Positions 43,496 through 53,082 of a stretch of 64,000 nt of DNA are shown here, piece by piece (the first letter of the stretch is position 1; each line of letters begins with the position of its first letter). The stretch is from JAUWKC01 sp035529895. Lineage in GTDB: Bacteria > Planctomycetota > Phycisphaerae > Sedimentisphaerales > Anaerobacaceae. Where the stretch lies: positions 62,001-126,000 of the forward strand of contig DATKVV010000005.1 of assembly GCA_035529895.1 (NCBI GenBank), in the 5' to 3' direction. A model generated the notes under the pieces. The model ran no database searches. It saw nothing but the letters and a program-made list of their open reading frames with translations, and was not told where the DNA came from. The position numbers and the translations under genes were made by a program.

Positions 43496-44986
43496 ATGAA
43501 TCTACGCAGAGTCGTTGCCGTAACCAAAGACGCAGAAATTCAACAATTAGCTCGCCGGGTTGGCCAGGACATATTTGTGGCCGATGACCTGAACGAGGCT
43601 TTGGATATCATTGAGACAGTCAATCCGGATTTGATTCTCCTGGACGATTGGTTCGGCCTCACTGATATTCGCGAATTTCTCAGTAAGTCCCATAAAAATT
43701 CGATAAACACACCGATGGTGGTAGTCGGCAATGAGAAAAACCAAACGTCATCTACAGAGTTTATAAAGATGGGGGTACATGACTACTTGCAGGGCAGTCA
43801 AGATTACAATCGGCTGGAACTGATTGCAGACCGGTTGGAGAACAAGCCGAAGCCTATTGACTCCGCAAGGAGCACAAGCGACTTTTTCGCTGAAGACTAC
43901 GCCGCCTCCGTATCCATGGTTGGTCGCAGCAGAGCATTCGTCAAGACCCTTGCCATGATTAGACTTGTCGCTGCCAGCCGGTGCAACCCGGTCTTAATAG
44001 TAGGAGAAACAGGTACCGGCAAGGAACTTGCGGCCGAGGCAATTCACGTCCTAAGGCATCCAAATGAACAGTTTGTAGCCGTAAACTGTGCAGCACTGAC
44101 GGCAAATCTGCTCGAAAGTGAGCTTTTTGGCCATGAAAAGGGGGCTTTTACCGGCGCCGACCGCGAGAAAACAGGACTTTTGGAGTTGGCTGGCTCTGGC
44201 ACAATTCTGCTCGATGAAATAAGTGAAGTGCCAATCGACCTGCAGACAAAACTGCTGCGCGTTCTCCAGGAAAAAACGTTCCGAAAGGTCGGCGGCGTGA
44301 AAAATATCAACTGTGACGCCACAATAATAGCAACGAGTAACCGTAATCTATATAGGGAAACCAAGGCGAATCGCTTCCGACGCGACCTTTATTATCGTTT
44401 GAACATCTGTCCGGTGATTATTACCCCTTTAAGATCGCCCGACCGAAGAGAAGACATCTCTTTACTGGCCGAGTACTTCCTGAAGACATCGACTATTTGT
44501 CCGGAAAAAACCAATAAGATAGTTTGCCTGACCAAACTGGCTATGGAAATCTTGGAGAAACACGACTGGCCCGGCAATGTCCGCGAACTTCGCAATGTCA
44601 TTGAGCGGGCAATACTGTTGGAAACAACGGACAAAATAGGCCTGAGCAGTATTGTAATCGACCCCCCTGAATACTGTGAGCAATCCGAAAACCTGGTCCC
44701 AGCAGCCAGGGACCACATCAGGGATTTTTCACTGGCGAAAGCCGAACGCGAACTGATCGCTCGGGCCCTGCAGGAAACCGGCTGGCAGAAGACTCAAGCC
44801 GCCGCTCTTCTTGGTATAACCAGAGCAACACTCTACGCAAAGGTCAAACAGTACAATATCGAAAAAGGCATGAATACTGCCGAACACCTCCAAGAGCACA
44901 AGAATTCACTCGGCGGTACCGCAAAAGAACTGCAAGATGACGTGCCGATATCATCCTCTCGTCAATTCATAACCGCTGCCCAATGA
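43496..44986 (+). CDS. Sigma-54-dependent activator, FleQ/FlrC-like
   Basis: The protein has a receiver-like domain (about 1-115), an AAA+ domain (about 140-375) and a Fis-type helix-turn-helix (about 420-465; KTQAAALLGITRATLYAKVK). Walker A GETGTGKE lies at about 170 and the sigma-54-contacting GAFTGA near 218. In the receiver, the phosphorylation Asp may be kept (LILLDDWFG), but the usual acidic pair and the conserved Lys are not evident (VVAVTKDAE; GVHDYLQGSQD). It opens the divergent plus-strand run and probably activates the two sigma-54 promoters found here. Confidence 0.92.
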   Translation: MNLRRVVAVTKDAEIQQLARRVGQDIFVADDLNEALDIIETVNPDLILLDDWFGLTDIREFLSKSHKNSINTPMVVVGNEKNQTSSTEFIKMGVHDYLQGSQDYNRLELIADRLENKPKPIDSARSTSDFFAEDYAASVSMVGRSRAFVKTLAMIRLVAASRCNPVLIVGETGTGKELAAEAIHVLRHPNEQFVAVNCAALTANLLESELFGHEKGAFTGADREKTGLLELAGSGTILLDEISEVPIDLQTKLLRVLQEKTFRKVGGVKNINCDATIIATSNRNLYRETKANRFRRDLYYRLNICPVIITPLRSPDRREDISLLAEYFLKTSTICPEKTNKIVCLTKLAMEILEKHDWPGNVRELRNVIERAILLETTDKIGLSSIVIDPPEYCEQSENLVPAARDHIRDFSLAKAERELIARALQETGWQKTQAAALLGITRATLYAKVKQYNIEKGMNTAEHLQEHKNSLGGTAKELQDDVPISSSRQFITAAQ

Positions 44987-45244
44987 ATATCTGGTTAGGT
45001 ACTTTTTGATTACTGTTGCCAAAGGTTTGCCTGTAACTACGGTCATTCGTTCGTTACCTGCACTTGCTTTATTTACTTGCAAACGCTGTAATTACAATCC
45101 CAAATCCGTGTCAGAAAATCTATCGGCCCGTATAGAATCCTGACATATCTTTACAATTCCAATCGCAGGCAGCAGTAGCGAAAAAACTGATTTTCTGTGC
45201 AAAAACGCTCCAAAGAAGCCGCCTCAAGTATCAGATATCAAGTC

Positions 45245-45259
45245 TGGCACGACTGTTGC
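45245..45259 (+). promoter_or_regulatory. Sigma-54 promoter for the TPR gene
   Basis: TGGCAC (45245-45250), five bases (GACTG) and TTGC (45256-45259, followed by T) give a perfect -24/-12 element, 150 bases upstream of the ATG at 45409. It is inside the 422-base gap after the first activator gene. Apart from this promoter I see no gene or other clear element in that gap. Confidence 0.87.
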
Positions 45260-45408
45260 TGTGTTTTTGGAAATGTTGCTGGTTCCCGTTTGCAGTTTAT
45301 CGCAAAAGAGGGTCCGCGTGAAATATGCTCTGGTATTGATCCTGAACAGCATTAGGTGGACGCGCAGAACCTCAAGAAAACACAGCACTTAGAGCAAAGT
45401 GGAAAACG

Positions 45409-48087
45409 ATGGCGACGAAAAAACCAAAGCATGATCTCGAAGAAAATTTCGCCGCACTACCCTCTGACCGCCAAGCCCGTGCACAAAAAGCGCAGCAGGA
45501 ACTTGCCGAGGCCGAAGCATCATCGTGTGAAACTCAAGAGGAACTCTCGGAACACGAACTATTTGCCGGAGACGAAGCTCTCTATAGACTTCTGGCGTCT
45601 TCTGCGCCATCTACCGGCAGTCAAGCCCGGCTGGATAGAACCAACGCCGGCCTACCTGCACCGGCATCTATTCAGACCAGCCGTTTTTCGACACTCCAAA
45701 AACTCCTTGTTGGCGGTATCGTGGTAATGGCTGCAGCGTTGCTTTACGCATTGCTAAGATTTCCACCAGGAGCAAATACCGTGGCACCCGCACCCGCATC
45801 TCGGCAAACAGTCTCCCCAAAGCCGGTGGTCGATTATCCTGTACGTACAGACCAAGAAGAACCCCCACGGCAAATCCGAAAACCGGAATCCGCACTTGCA
45901 CTAACACAGCCTTTGTCCTTGCAGCTTGCCCAAAGGTCCTATGAGCAAAAGGATTACGAGAAAGCTTATACGGCCTACGACCAGCTTCGAAAAAGCCTTC
46001 CGAATAGTACCGAACACGATGTTCTGGGAGATTTGCTCCTGCTAAAAATGGCCCTATGCGTCAAGGAAATCGGTGATCCCGACCGAGCAAACAGTTTATT
46101 GACAACGGTCTTACAAAGTCGTTCGCTCGTTTTAAGGGTGCTCGCTAACTATCACCGCAGCCTGCTTGAAATGCAGAGAAAACAGTACCTGGAAGCCCGA
46201 ACACGGGCTTTCCAGTCGATTGCCTTAATCCGTGGGGTCACTGTCGACAGCGGCTGGGCCTCATCCCTTGAGCGTGATTGCCACTTTCTGGCCGCCCAGG
46301 CAATCACCAGAAATGTCCTCTCGCTTTGCGATTCCGATAAAGACCTTCCCTCAAACCTATGGGCTGGTCTCCTACAGACAGATCCATTTGCCGACCTGGA
46401 CGAGATGCAACTGCGTTCCCTCTTGATTTCCGGCTCAGAATTATTGAGCATGGGACTGCTTGCGCCGCAAATCCGCAAGTTCGAGCCCACAGGTCCTTCA
46501 CCCGGCCCACAGAGCGAGTATGCCGCTTCCGGGCTGACAGCCCGCTGGTCTGTCGCCTGCCAAGGAGCGCCGATTGAAGAACTGCTGGCAAGATTTGTCG
46601 CCAATGCCGGACTTGACATCCGCTGGTCATACAGCAACAGACCGGCCCGCCCGGACGCAGAAAATGCCGTTCAAATCCCCCTGCCCGATTTTGCGCACCC
46701 GGGGCATCTTCGCAAACGGCCAGTGAGCATATACATGGCAGGCGCAACAGCTCAAAACTTTCTTACCGTGGCGGCCGGCCACGTTGGCCTGCTGGCCCGG
46801 CTGGATGATAAAGGAAGCGTAAATATCGGGGACCCGGCCGATTATTCTTCGTTATCGGAGCATATAGCCCTGCTCAGTGAGGAAGCCATTTCACTTTGGC
46901 AAAGATTTCTCCTTACATTCCCCGGCGACGAACGCATCCCCAATGTTCATTTTGCAATGGGACTTCTGCAAGCCGAAACAGGCCAGGTAGTTGATGCGAT
47001 GGCACAGTATAAACTGGTTGCAAATCGCTTTTCACGAAGTTCGCTGGCTGCGTACGCCCTGTTACATTCGGGCAAGCTCAAAACTAATCTGTACGACTAC
47101 TCTGGCGCGAGGGAAGACCTAAAACAGCTCATTGAACAATATCCTGATAGCGAGCTGTGCGGCCGAGCTTCTTTGCATCTTGCTGACGTAACAATGAAAG
47201 CCGGGCTTAAGGCCGAAGCCGGACACCTTTATGGCAAGGTTTACAATCTGAGTTTTTCTTCGGACTCACGGAAGGCCGCGGCCCTCGGAGCGGGCAAATG
47301 TTTCTACGAGCAAAATGACTATGGGACCGCAGTTGAGTGGCTGACCCGATACATCAGTCTCGCAAAAGACCGGACCAACAAGGACCTGTATTCGGCTTGT
47401 TTTCTTCTGGGCAAGGCCAATATGGCCCTGGGCAAAACCAAGGAGGCCTGCAATGCTTTTCAACTTGCGCTGGCAGGACAACGGGCCGGACAAGAGTATA
47501 CCGCGACGATATCCGCACTCGTTAAGGCCCTTTTGCAACAGGAAGATTTCGTCAGAGCACTTGATATGTTAGAGAACATACGCTCCTGGCAGCTCTCACA
47601 GAAAGAACTTACCGAGATACTCCTGCTTAAGGCAAGCGTCCTTCGTGCAATGGGCTTGGTTAACAATGCTATTGGGACGCTCGGCGACAGGGCGCAGTAC
47701 TTAGCCGACCCGCAGTCAAAGGCCAGAGTATTTTTCGAATTAGCTGATTGTTACATAGCCAAGGGGAATCTGGAACTTGCCCGAAAGAACTTGGCCGAAA
47801 CTCTGGTTTTCGTCGAACCCGGACCATTGGCGCAAGAAATCGCTCTCAGACTGGCCAATGTCTGCTTGAGACTGGGCCAGGACTCCCAAACCATCTCTGT
47901 CTGCTCACAACTGCTGGACTCGAATCCCCCGGCTGAGACAAAGCAAAAGGCACTCGATCTCCTGGCGACAGCCTATAACCGGCGGAAAGACTATGACAAG
48001 GCGGTTTTGGCTCTCTTGGGGCAATGGGCTGCGAAAGTCAAGGATGAAAAAAGAACACCTGAAAGCTCGGCGAGGACAAGCCAATGA
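45409..48087 (+). CDS. Membrane-anchored TPR protein with a secretin-type short N domain
   Basis: The 892 residues have a charged cytoplasmic N-terminus, one membrane helix (about 98-116; LLVGGIVVMAAALLYALL) and a large presumably periplasmic part. Residues about 375-480 follow the pattern of an STN/secretin short domain (APIEELLARFVANAGLDIRW, then PVSIYMAGATAQNFLTVAAG). The rest is TPR-like repeats (about 155-330 and 480-880). The ATG at 45409 follows AAAGTGG. Its sigma-54 promoter and neighbours tie it to flagellar assembly, perhaps as an envelope scaffold. No named flagellar family is recognised. Confidence 0.75.
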   Translation: MATKKPKHDLEENFAALPSDRQARAQKAQQELAEAEASSCETQEELSEHELFAGDEALYRLLASSAPSTGSQARLDRTNAGLPAPASIQTSRFSTLQKLLVGGIVVMAAALLYALLRFPPGANTVAPAPASRQTVSPKPVVDYPVRTDQEEPPRQIRKPESALALTQPLSLQLAQRSYEQKDYEKAYTAYDQLRKSLPNSTEHDVLGDLLLLKMALCVKEIGDPDRANSLLTTVLQSRSLVLRVLANYHRSLLEMQRKQYLEARTRAFQSIALIRGVTVDSGWASSLERDCHFLAAQAITRNVLSLCDSDKDLPSNLWAGLLQTDPFADLDEMQLRSLLISGSELLSMGLLAPQIRKFEPTGPSPGPQSEYAASGLTARWSVACQGAPIEELLARFVANAGLDIRWSYSNRPARPDAENAVQIPLPDFAHPGHLRKRPVSIYMAGATAQNFLTVAAGHVGLLARLDDKGSVNIGDPADYSSLSEHIALLSEEAISLWQRFLLTFPGDERIPNVHFAMGLLQAETGQVVDAMAQYKLVANRFSRSSLAAYALLHSGKLKTNLYDYSGAREDLKQLIEQYPDSELCGRASLHLADVTMKAGLKAEAGHLYGKVYNLSFSSDSRKAAALGAGKCFYEQNDYGTAVEWLTRYISLAKDRTNKDLYSACFLLGKANMALGKTKEACNAFQLALAGQRAGQEYTATISALVKALLQQEDFVRALDMLENIRSWQLSQKELTEILLLKASVLRAMGLVNNAIGTLGDRAQYLADPQSKARVFFELADCYIAKGNLELARKNLAETLVFVEPGPLAQEIALRLANVCLRLGQDSQTISVCSQLLDSNPPAETKQKALDLLATAYNRRKDYDKAVLALLGQWAAKVKDEKRTPESSARTSQ

Positions 48088-48123
48088 GTTGTCACAAAAG
48101 TGCAGTATATAAGGAAATCAGCA

Positions 48124-49155
48124 ATGAAAAGTAAACGCAAGAACCCGGAACAATGCTACAACTCAACAATAGAAACTCCTTTGACGCCCAGTTTCAACCT
48201 CTGCCTTACTGGTTTTGGCCTTTCGTTATTGGCTTGTTACTTCTCAACATTTTCCGTCAGCGCGGGATTTTCATCTGAAAAACCCAGTCCGACCAACCTG
48301 CCGGCACCAACCTTGACAAGAATTTTACAGGAGCCTAACTCGCTGAACGTTTCCACGCAGAACGCAAAGCCCCCGCCGACCGTACAGGAACAATCGGAAA
48401 CCACCAATGCAGATTTTGTAAGCTCCTCCACCAAAGTCCATAAAGAATCAATACAGGGCGGCTCTGTCGCTATACAGAACCGTAAGGACCCCGTACGCGG
48501 CAAATTATGGCAGGCCAGAATCAGTATTCCTAAAAGCGAGAAGGCCGAGCAAAACAAGAATGAGCTTCAGCGAATAATCGAACAGATTCGTGCTGTCAGG
48601 TTTGACGAGCCGAAAAAGACCAGAGAGGCTGTAATTGTCGTTGAGCCGGGGCGCACAATTGAGCCCAATAACACTCTGTCTGCTGCAAAGGCGATAAGTG
48701 AACCTCAAAAGAAAACCGTAGAATTCAGATTGCCCTACGAGCCGGTAAGCAAGCAAACTCTGCAGGTACTCGAGAGTCTATCGCAACATCCCGAGCAGCC
48801 AAAGAATCCTTTCGCACTGGCAGAGGTTTTGTTCCTTAGTGGAAACATCAAAGAAGCAGCGATTTTTTACCAGGAGGCCCTCGACCGCAAAGGCGTCGAT
48901 ACCGTTCAGTCGCCTCAAGATAAGGCTTGGATTCTATTTCAGATAGCTAACTGCCTGCGCAATCATGACCCGCTAACGGCAAAGAATATGTACAAAGAAC
49001 TGATTGCGCAATATCCGGACTCACCGTGGGCGGATTTAGCGAAGGTCCGGGATGCATTGATTGATTGGGAACAGAAAGACAAACCACGAACGTTGCTTGA
49101 AGACCGCACCTGGCCGGATTCTCAGGCGGCGTTTGGCAAGGCGGGACCACAATAA
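48124..49155 (+). CDS. Membrane/exported protein with a short TPR region
   Basis: A signal anchor (FNLCLTGFGLSLLACYF, about residues 28-45) is followed by a low-complexity polar region, a charged helix near 140-165, and TPR-like helices at about 230-320 (FALAEVLFLSGNIKEAAIFY, KAWILFQIANCLRNHDPLTA). The frame opens at 48100, but the ATG at 48124 follows AAGGA, giving 343 residues. It sits between the larger TPR protein and the second activator. The two TPR proteins may act together in the periplasm. No family recognised. Confidence 0.75.
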   Translation: MKSKRKNPEQCYNSTIETPLTPSFNLCLTGFGLSLLACYFSTFSVSAGFSSEKPSPTNLPAPTLTRILQEPNSLNVSTQNAKPPPTVQEQSETTNADFVSSSTKVHKESIQGGSVAIQNRKDPVRGKLWQARISIPKSEKAEQNKNELQRIIEQIRAVRFDEPKKTREAVIVVEPGRTIEPNNTLSAAKAISEPQKKTVEFRLPYEPVSKQTLQVLESLSQHPEQPKNPFALAEVLFLSGNIKEAAIFYQEALDRKGVDTVQSPQDKAWILFQIANCLRNHDPLTAKNMYKELIAQYPDSPWADLAKVRDALIDWEQKDKPRTLLEDRTWPDSQAAFGKAGPQ

Positions 49156-49235
49156 TGGTCGTTTGGAACCGCAGTGTCACAAAACCGTGACCCTTTGGAT
49201 TGGAATGGAGTATCACAGGAGTGAGCAGGACCGAA

Positions 49236-50840
49236 ATGGACAACACGAGCCAAATCCAGCACATAAGAGATGATTTTGCAAATGTATTGATAGTTGACAA
49301 CGACCCCGATGTGGCTCGATTCATGCTTGCGATTTTAGCCGGCAAGGGGATTCGTGGACATCTGGTCAACGATGAGAAGAATGCGCTTCATTTTCTGGAG
49401 AAGAGCAGTTGCGACCTTGTGTTTATCGGCGAAAGTATTCTCAAAAGAACTCCTGCAAAATGCGCTGCCGATATAATACATCCGGAAAGCGAGAGAGAGG
49501 GCCCCTGTTGGCCGCTCGAGAGAGGTTTTGAACTGCTTCAGAGAATCAGGGGCAGTTCACCAGAGATGCCGGTGGTTATGATAGGTGAACACCGCTTTGA
49601 TGAAAGGTCGCATGGCGCAAACACAACACAAGACGACAAGACAGAATCATATGACTCTCAACAAGCCATCGCCGCCGTAGTCAAGGCCATTCGTGCAGGC
49701 TGTTACGAATTCCTGCCCCGGCCTCTTGACCATGAAAGAATAGAGAATTTGTTGGATACTCTTCTGCCCAACCACAGGTTTTCAGCGATAGCCTCGGCCA
49801 ACCAAGACACCCATTGCCTTTATCGGATTGTGGGCAGGAGTGCAAAACTGGCCCAAACCGTCAATCTGGCCAAAAGGGTGGCTCCCACGTCGGCATCCGT
49901 TTTGATAAGAGGCGAAAGCGGAACAGGCAAAGAGCTGATTTCTTATCTTATCCATCACCAAAGCAGAAGGGCCCAGGGACCTTATGTCAAAGTCAATTGT
50001 GCGGCGCTGAACGACTCGCTGCTCGAGAGCGAACTGTTCGGTCACGAAAAGGGCGCCTTTACCGGCGCATATAGTCAGCGCAAGGGCCGATTCGAAATGG
50101 CTGACTGCGGAACCCTGCTTTTGGACGAAATCACTGAAACGCCGCCAAGATTTCAAGCAAAGCTGCTGCGGGTACTCGAACAGCAGGATTTTGAGCGCGT
50201 GGGTGGAAATGAAAATGTCAGAGTCGATGTGCGAATAATAAGTACTACGAACAAGGATTTGTTACAAGAGGTGCGAGAAGGGCGGTTCAGGCAGGACCTT
50301 TACTATCGGCTGGCCGGGGTAAGACTGGATATTTCGCCCTTACGGGAGCGCAAGGAGGACTTACCTGACCTCGTATGGCATTTTATCAATCTTTATGCGC
50401 GTGAAGTACAGCGTCGTATCACCAAACTTGACCCCGTGATGATGGACATTTTCGCCAATTACCATTGGCCGGGCAACATCCGACAATTGCGAAATGTTGT
50501 GCGAACATCACTGGTGCTGGGAGTCGGCGAGACCTTGTCATTGGCGGATGTCTCGTGGCTATTCGATGAATTACAGCCGGCCCCCCAGGAAAGACAGGGC
50601 GACTTAATAAAGACCGCGGCGCCCGATGACCCGCAGCGAAACAGAGAGGATGCCGCCAGAGGGTCAGGACTGGGCGGAATGCCGCTCGAGGAAATTGAGC
50701 GGCAGGCAATTTTAGATACCTTGCGCCAAACATCCGGCAACCAGACGAAAGCGGCAAAGGCGCTGGGCATCAGTGACCGGACTTTGCGAGACAAAATCCG
50801 GCGTTACCGGCAAGAAGGTTGCCTGCAGCTAGCGCAATAA
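49236..50840 (+). CDS. Second sigma-54-dependent activator, receiver lacking the phospho-acceptor
   Basis: A receiver-like domain begins at VLIVDNDPDVARFMLAIL, but the acceptor Asp region reads CDLVFIGESIL, so the Asp is lost and a long insertion follows. The AAA+ domain has Walker A GESGTGKE (about 226) and GAFTGA (about 274). The C-terminal Fis helix-turn-helix is NQTKAAKALGISDRTLRDKI. The pattern fits FleQ/FlrA-like flagellar masters that work without phosphorylation. The frame opens at 49200; the ATG at 49236 follows GCAGGA and is preferred (534 residues). It is directly before fliL. Confidence 0.9.
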   Translation: MDNTSQIQHIRDDFANVLIVDNDPDVARFMLAILAGKGIRGHLVNDEKNALHFLEKSSCDLVFIGESILKRTPAKCAADIIHPESEREGPCWPLERGFELLQRIRGSSPEMPVVMIGEHRFDERSHGANTTQDDKTESYDSQQAIAAVVKAIRAGCYEFLPRPLDHERIENLLDTLLPNHRFSAIASANQDTHCLYRIVGRSAKLAQTVNLAKRVAPTSASVLIRGESGTGKELISYLIHHQSRRAQGPYVKVNCAALNDSLLESELFGHEKGAFTGAYSQRKGRFEMADCGTLLLDEITETPPRFQAKLLRVLEQQDFERVGGNENVRVDVRIISTTNKDLLQEVREGRFRQDLYYRLAGVRLDISPLRERKEDLPDLVWHFINLYAREVQRRITKLDPVMMDIFANYHWPGNIRQLRNVVRTSLVLGVGETLSLADVSWLFDELQPAPQERQGDLIKTAAPDDPQRNREDAARGSGLGGMPLEEIERQAILDTLRQTSGNQTKAAKALGISDRTLRDKIRRYRQEGCLQLAQ

Positions 50841-50889
50841 CACCTATGTACCGGATTATCATAACCAATTAATGAGGCAGAAGCAAAAG

Positions 50890-51483
50890 ATGGCAAATGA
50901 AAAGGACTTGGAAAAGCAAAAAGATGCAGCGTCGCAGACCGACGAAAAAACTGAAAAAGCCGTGGAAAAGACTTCAGACTCCGGTTTTCTGCAATGGATA
51001 ATAATGGCTGTTGTCGTGGTCCTCTGCGCCGGCGCCGGCTTCGGACTCGGTCGCTTATTTGCCGGTTCCCGCATGCCTGCGACAGCCGAAGCTCCTGAAC
51101 CGAGCGAACCGGCCACAGCAGAAGACTTGAGACCGGATACTTCCGCAACGGACTCCCGAAAAGCCTGGTATTATGATTTGGAGCCGGTTGTGGCAAATCT
51201 CAACGAACCTGGTGTAAGACGCTATATCCGGGTAACCTTAACATTGGCGATAAATCCTCAATTCACTCAAAAAAAGGGCGTGGCTTTCCTTGACGAGAAG
51301 AAACCCCTCTTGACAAACTGGCTCACCATCTACCTGGCAAGTCTGAGTATCGACGATATCAGAGGAGACAGGAATCTCAGGCGTGTTCAATCGCAAATAT
51401 TGGATGCTTTCAACGAAAAACTTTTCCCCGACGCCAAGCCTCAAATCAAGGACATTCTTTTTAAGGAATTTGCCGTACAATGA
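50890..51483 (+). CDS. fliL: Flagellar basal-body protein FliL
   Basis: FliL is a single-pass protein around the stator. It has a charged N-terminus, a membrane helix (FLQWIIMAVVVVLCAGAGFG), a linker, and a periplasmic domain with WYYDLEPVVANLNEPGVRRY and VTLTLAINP. The C-terminus ILDAFNEKLFPDAKPQIKDI then LFKEFAVQ is the diagnostic VKDVLFTEFVIQ-like end. An in-frame ATG at 50872 is also possible; 50890 gives 197 residues. The stop overlaps the fliM start (ATGA). Confidence 0.94.
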   Translation: MANEKDLEKQKDAASQTDEKTEKAVEKTSDSGFLQWIIMAVVVVLCAGAGFGLGRLFAGSRMPATAEAPEPSEPATAEDLRPDTSATDSRKAWYYDLEPVVANLNEPGVRRYIRVTLTLAINPQFTQKKGVAFLDEKKPLLTNWLTIYLASLSIDDIRGDRNLRRVQSQILDAFNEKLFPDAKPQIKDILFKEFAVQ

Positions 51484-52532
51484 GCAATCCACCGACAAAC
51501 GGCAGCAAATACGATAAAACGTGTTCAGGAGTCTCCGACTTGAGCAAAGCAAAAATACAGCAGATCCTCGCGGCTATTGGCTCGCGGCCGAGTGAGGATA
51601 CCACACAAGTAGAGGCTGCCGAATATAACTGGCGTGAGCCTCACTACTTCAGCAGCGCTCAAATGAAAAAGGTTGACGATTTCGCAAAAAGGGCGGCCCT
51701 GACGGTGGCTGATAAATTTGCCGACGTATACCACGGTGAGTTCAGTGCAAACGTTGCTTCGGTCAGCCAGCATTTTGCCAACGAGCTGCTTGAACAATTC
51801 TTTGGCAGTGAGCCAAACAATTATTATCTGGCCTTCAAAGTCACCGAAGATGGTCCCTGTGGACTAATCGCCATGCCTCCGGAAACCGCCCTCATCTGGG
51901 CAACACAATTACTTGGCGATTCTGAACCTGAAAAGAAGCCAAGAAAAGTGCTGTCGCCACTGGAAGAATCGCTCCTGTTGGACATCGCCAATCTTATAGT
52001 GGAGGCCTTTTCCGACTCGCACACCAGCTATGATTTCCAGCCCGCCGGCGAAATTTGCAGGGGGTATCTGCCTGTTGAACTGCAAGGCACTGAAGAAATG
52101 TGCAAAGTGACCTTCTCCATCGAAAAAACCCAAGCGGAGAAAACCTACAAAATGGGAGAAGCCCATTATTTTATACATTGTGAAAAACTAACGCCTCTTG
52201 CGGGAAAAACCTCGCAGGCTGCGAATATATTTTCTCCCGAAGAAACTTCGAAAGCAATCGCTAATAGCTTGCAACAAATGCCTGTTACCGTAACGGCTCA
52301 ATTAGCTTCTATAATGCTCACTTTCGAACAGATAATGGAGCTTCAGGTCGATGACATACTGTTGCTCGATAGGAGGATTGATGAGCCGATTGAATTGGTC
52401 GTCGAAGGTCAACATCTTCTTCGCGGTCAGCCCGCGAAATCAGCCGGTATGTACGCCGTGGTAATTACGGAAGACCTCAGATGTAATTCACCAGGTTTTG
52501 AGACCCCACAGCAGGCGCACCAAACGGCGTGA
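51480..52532 (+). CDS. fliM: Flagellar motor switch protein FliM
   Basis: FliM is the C-ring protein that binds CheY-P. The N-terminal CheY-binding motif is divergent (DLSKAKIQQILAAI where LSQxEIDALL is usual). The middle CheC-like domain runs about 50-255, and the C-terminal SpoA domain about 270-345 (PVTVTAQLASIMLTFEQIME, LQVDDILLLDRRIDEPIELV). Length 350 is normal. It overlaps fliL by ATGA and precedes fliN. Confidence 0.93.
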   Translation: MSNPPTNGSKYDKTCSGVSDLSKAKIQQILAAIGSRPSEDTTQVEAAEYNWREPHYFSSAQMKKVDDFAKRAALTVADKFADVYHGEFSANVASVSQHFANELLEQFFGSEPNNYYLAFKVTEDGPCGLIAMPPETALIWATQLLGDSEPEKKPRKVLSPLEESLLLDIANLIVEAFSDSHTSYDFQPAGEICRGYLPVELQGTEEMCKVTFSIEKTQAEKTYKMGEAHYFIHCEKLTPLAGKTSQAANIFSPEETSKAIANSLQQMPVTVTAQLASIMLTFEQIMELQVDDILLLDRRIDEPIELVVEGQHLLRGQPAKSAGMYAVVITEDLRCNSPGFETPQQAHQTA

Positions 52533-52580
52533 AACATAACTACAATTAAAGAGACTGATAAATAACAAGGAACTCAAAAA

Positions 52581-53003
52581 ATGGCGCAAACAGCTAAAGC
52601 CGAAGAGAAAAAAACCGAAGAAAAGCAGGACCAGGAAAATAGTACACCACAGGCCGACTCGAAAACGCAGGTACAGTCTGTCGAGCTTTCCGAGGCGGCC
52701 GAGACCGCAGCCGCAGGTCCTGGTGGAAGCATCGACATTCTACTCGATATGAACGTACCTGTGACTGCTGCAATTGGCCGCACGGAAATACCGGTTCGGC
52801 GTCTGCTGCAGCTCGGTCCAGGTTCGGTCTTGAAGCTTGATAAACCTGTTGATGCACCGGCAGACCTGTACCTCCGGGACACCAAGTTTGCTGCAGGAAA
52901 TATAGTAGTAGTGGATGGCCGGTTCGCCGTCAGAATAAAACAAATTCTCGGCCTTGACAGGGCCGAACCCGGCGATTCCGATACAAACACGGCCGAGGGA
53001 TAG
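52581..53003 (+). CDS. fliN: Flagellar motor switch protein FliN
   Basis: The C-terminal SpoA domain (about 55-130) has IDILLDMNVPVTAAIGRTEI, LLQLGPGSVLKLDKPVDAPA and GNIVVVDGRFAVRIKQIL, all typical of FliN. A 50-residue acidic, Gln/Glu-rich N-terminal tail precedes it. FliN completes the C ring below FliM and helps dock export substrates. The ATG at 52581 has AAGGA upstream. Confidence 0.96.
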   Translation: MAQTAKAEEKKTEEKQDQENSTPQADSKTQVQSVELSEAAETAAAGPGGSIDILLDMNVPVTAAIGRTEIPVRRLLQLGPGSVLKLDKPVDAPADLYLRDTKFAAGNIVVVDGRFAVRIKQILGLDRAEPGDSDTNTAEG

Positions 53004-53082
53004 GACCGGAATAATGGTTCTAACAATTTCGACCAGGTGACTGCTCTGCGAAGGTGCAGGCCCTTTTACATAAGGAATCCTG

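Noticed and set aside
43120..43527. Minus-strand open frame of 135 codons in the flgD/activator gap.
   Set aside because: It overlaps the activator start, has odd composition and no ribosome site, and its repeated FLWD words come from the GTCCCATAA repeats.
45356..45727. Plus-strand frame overlapping the start of the large TPR gene.
   Set aside because: It is a shadow of the TPR gene in another frame with no ribosome site or domain.
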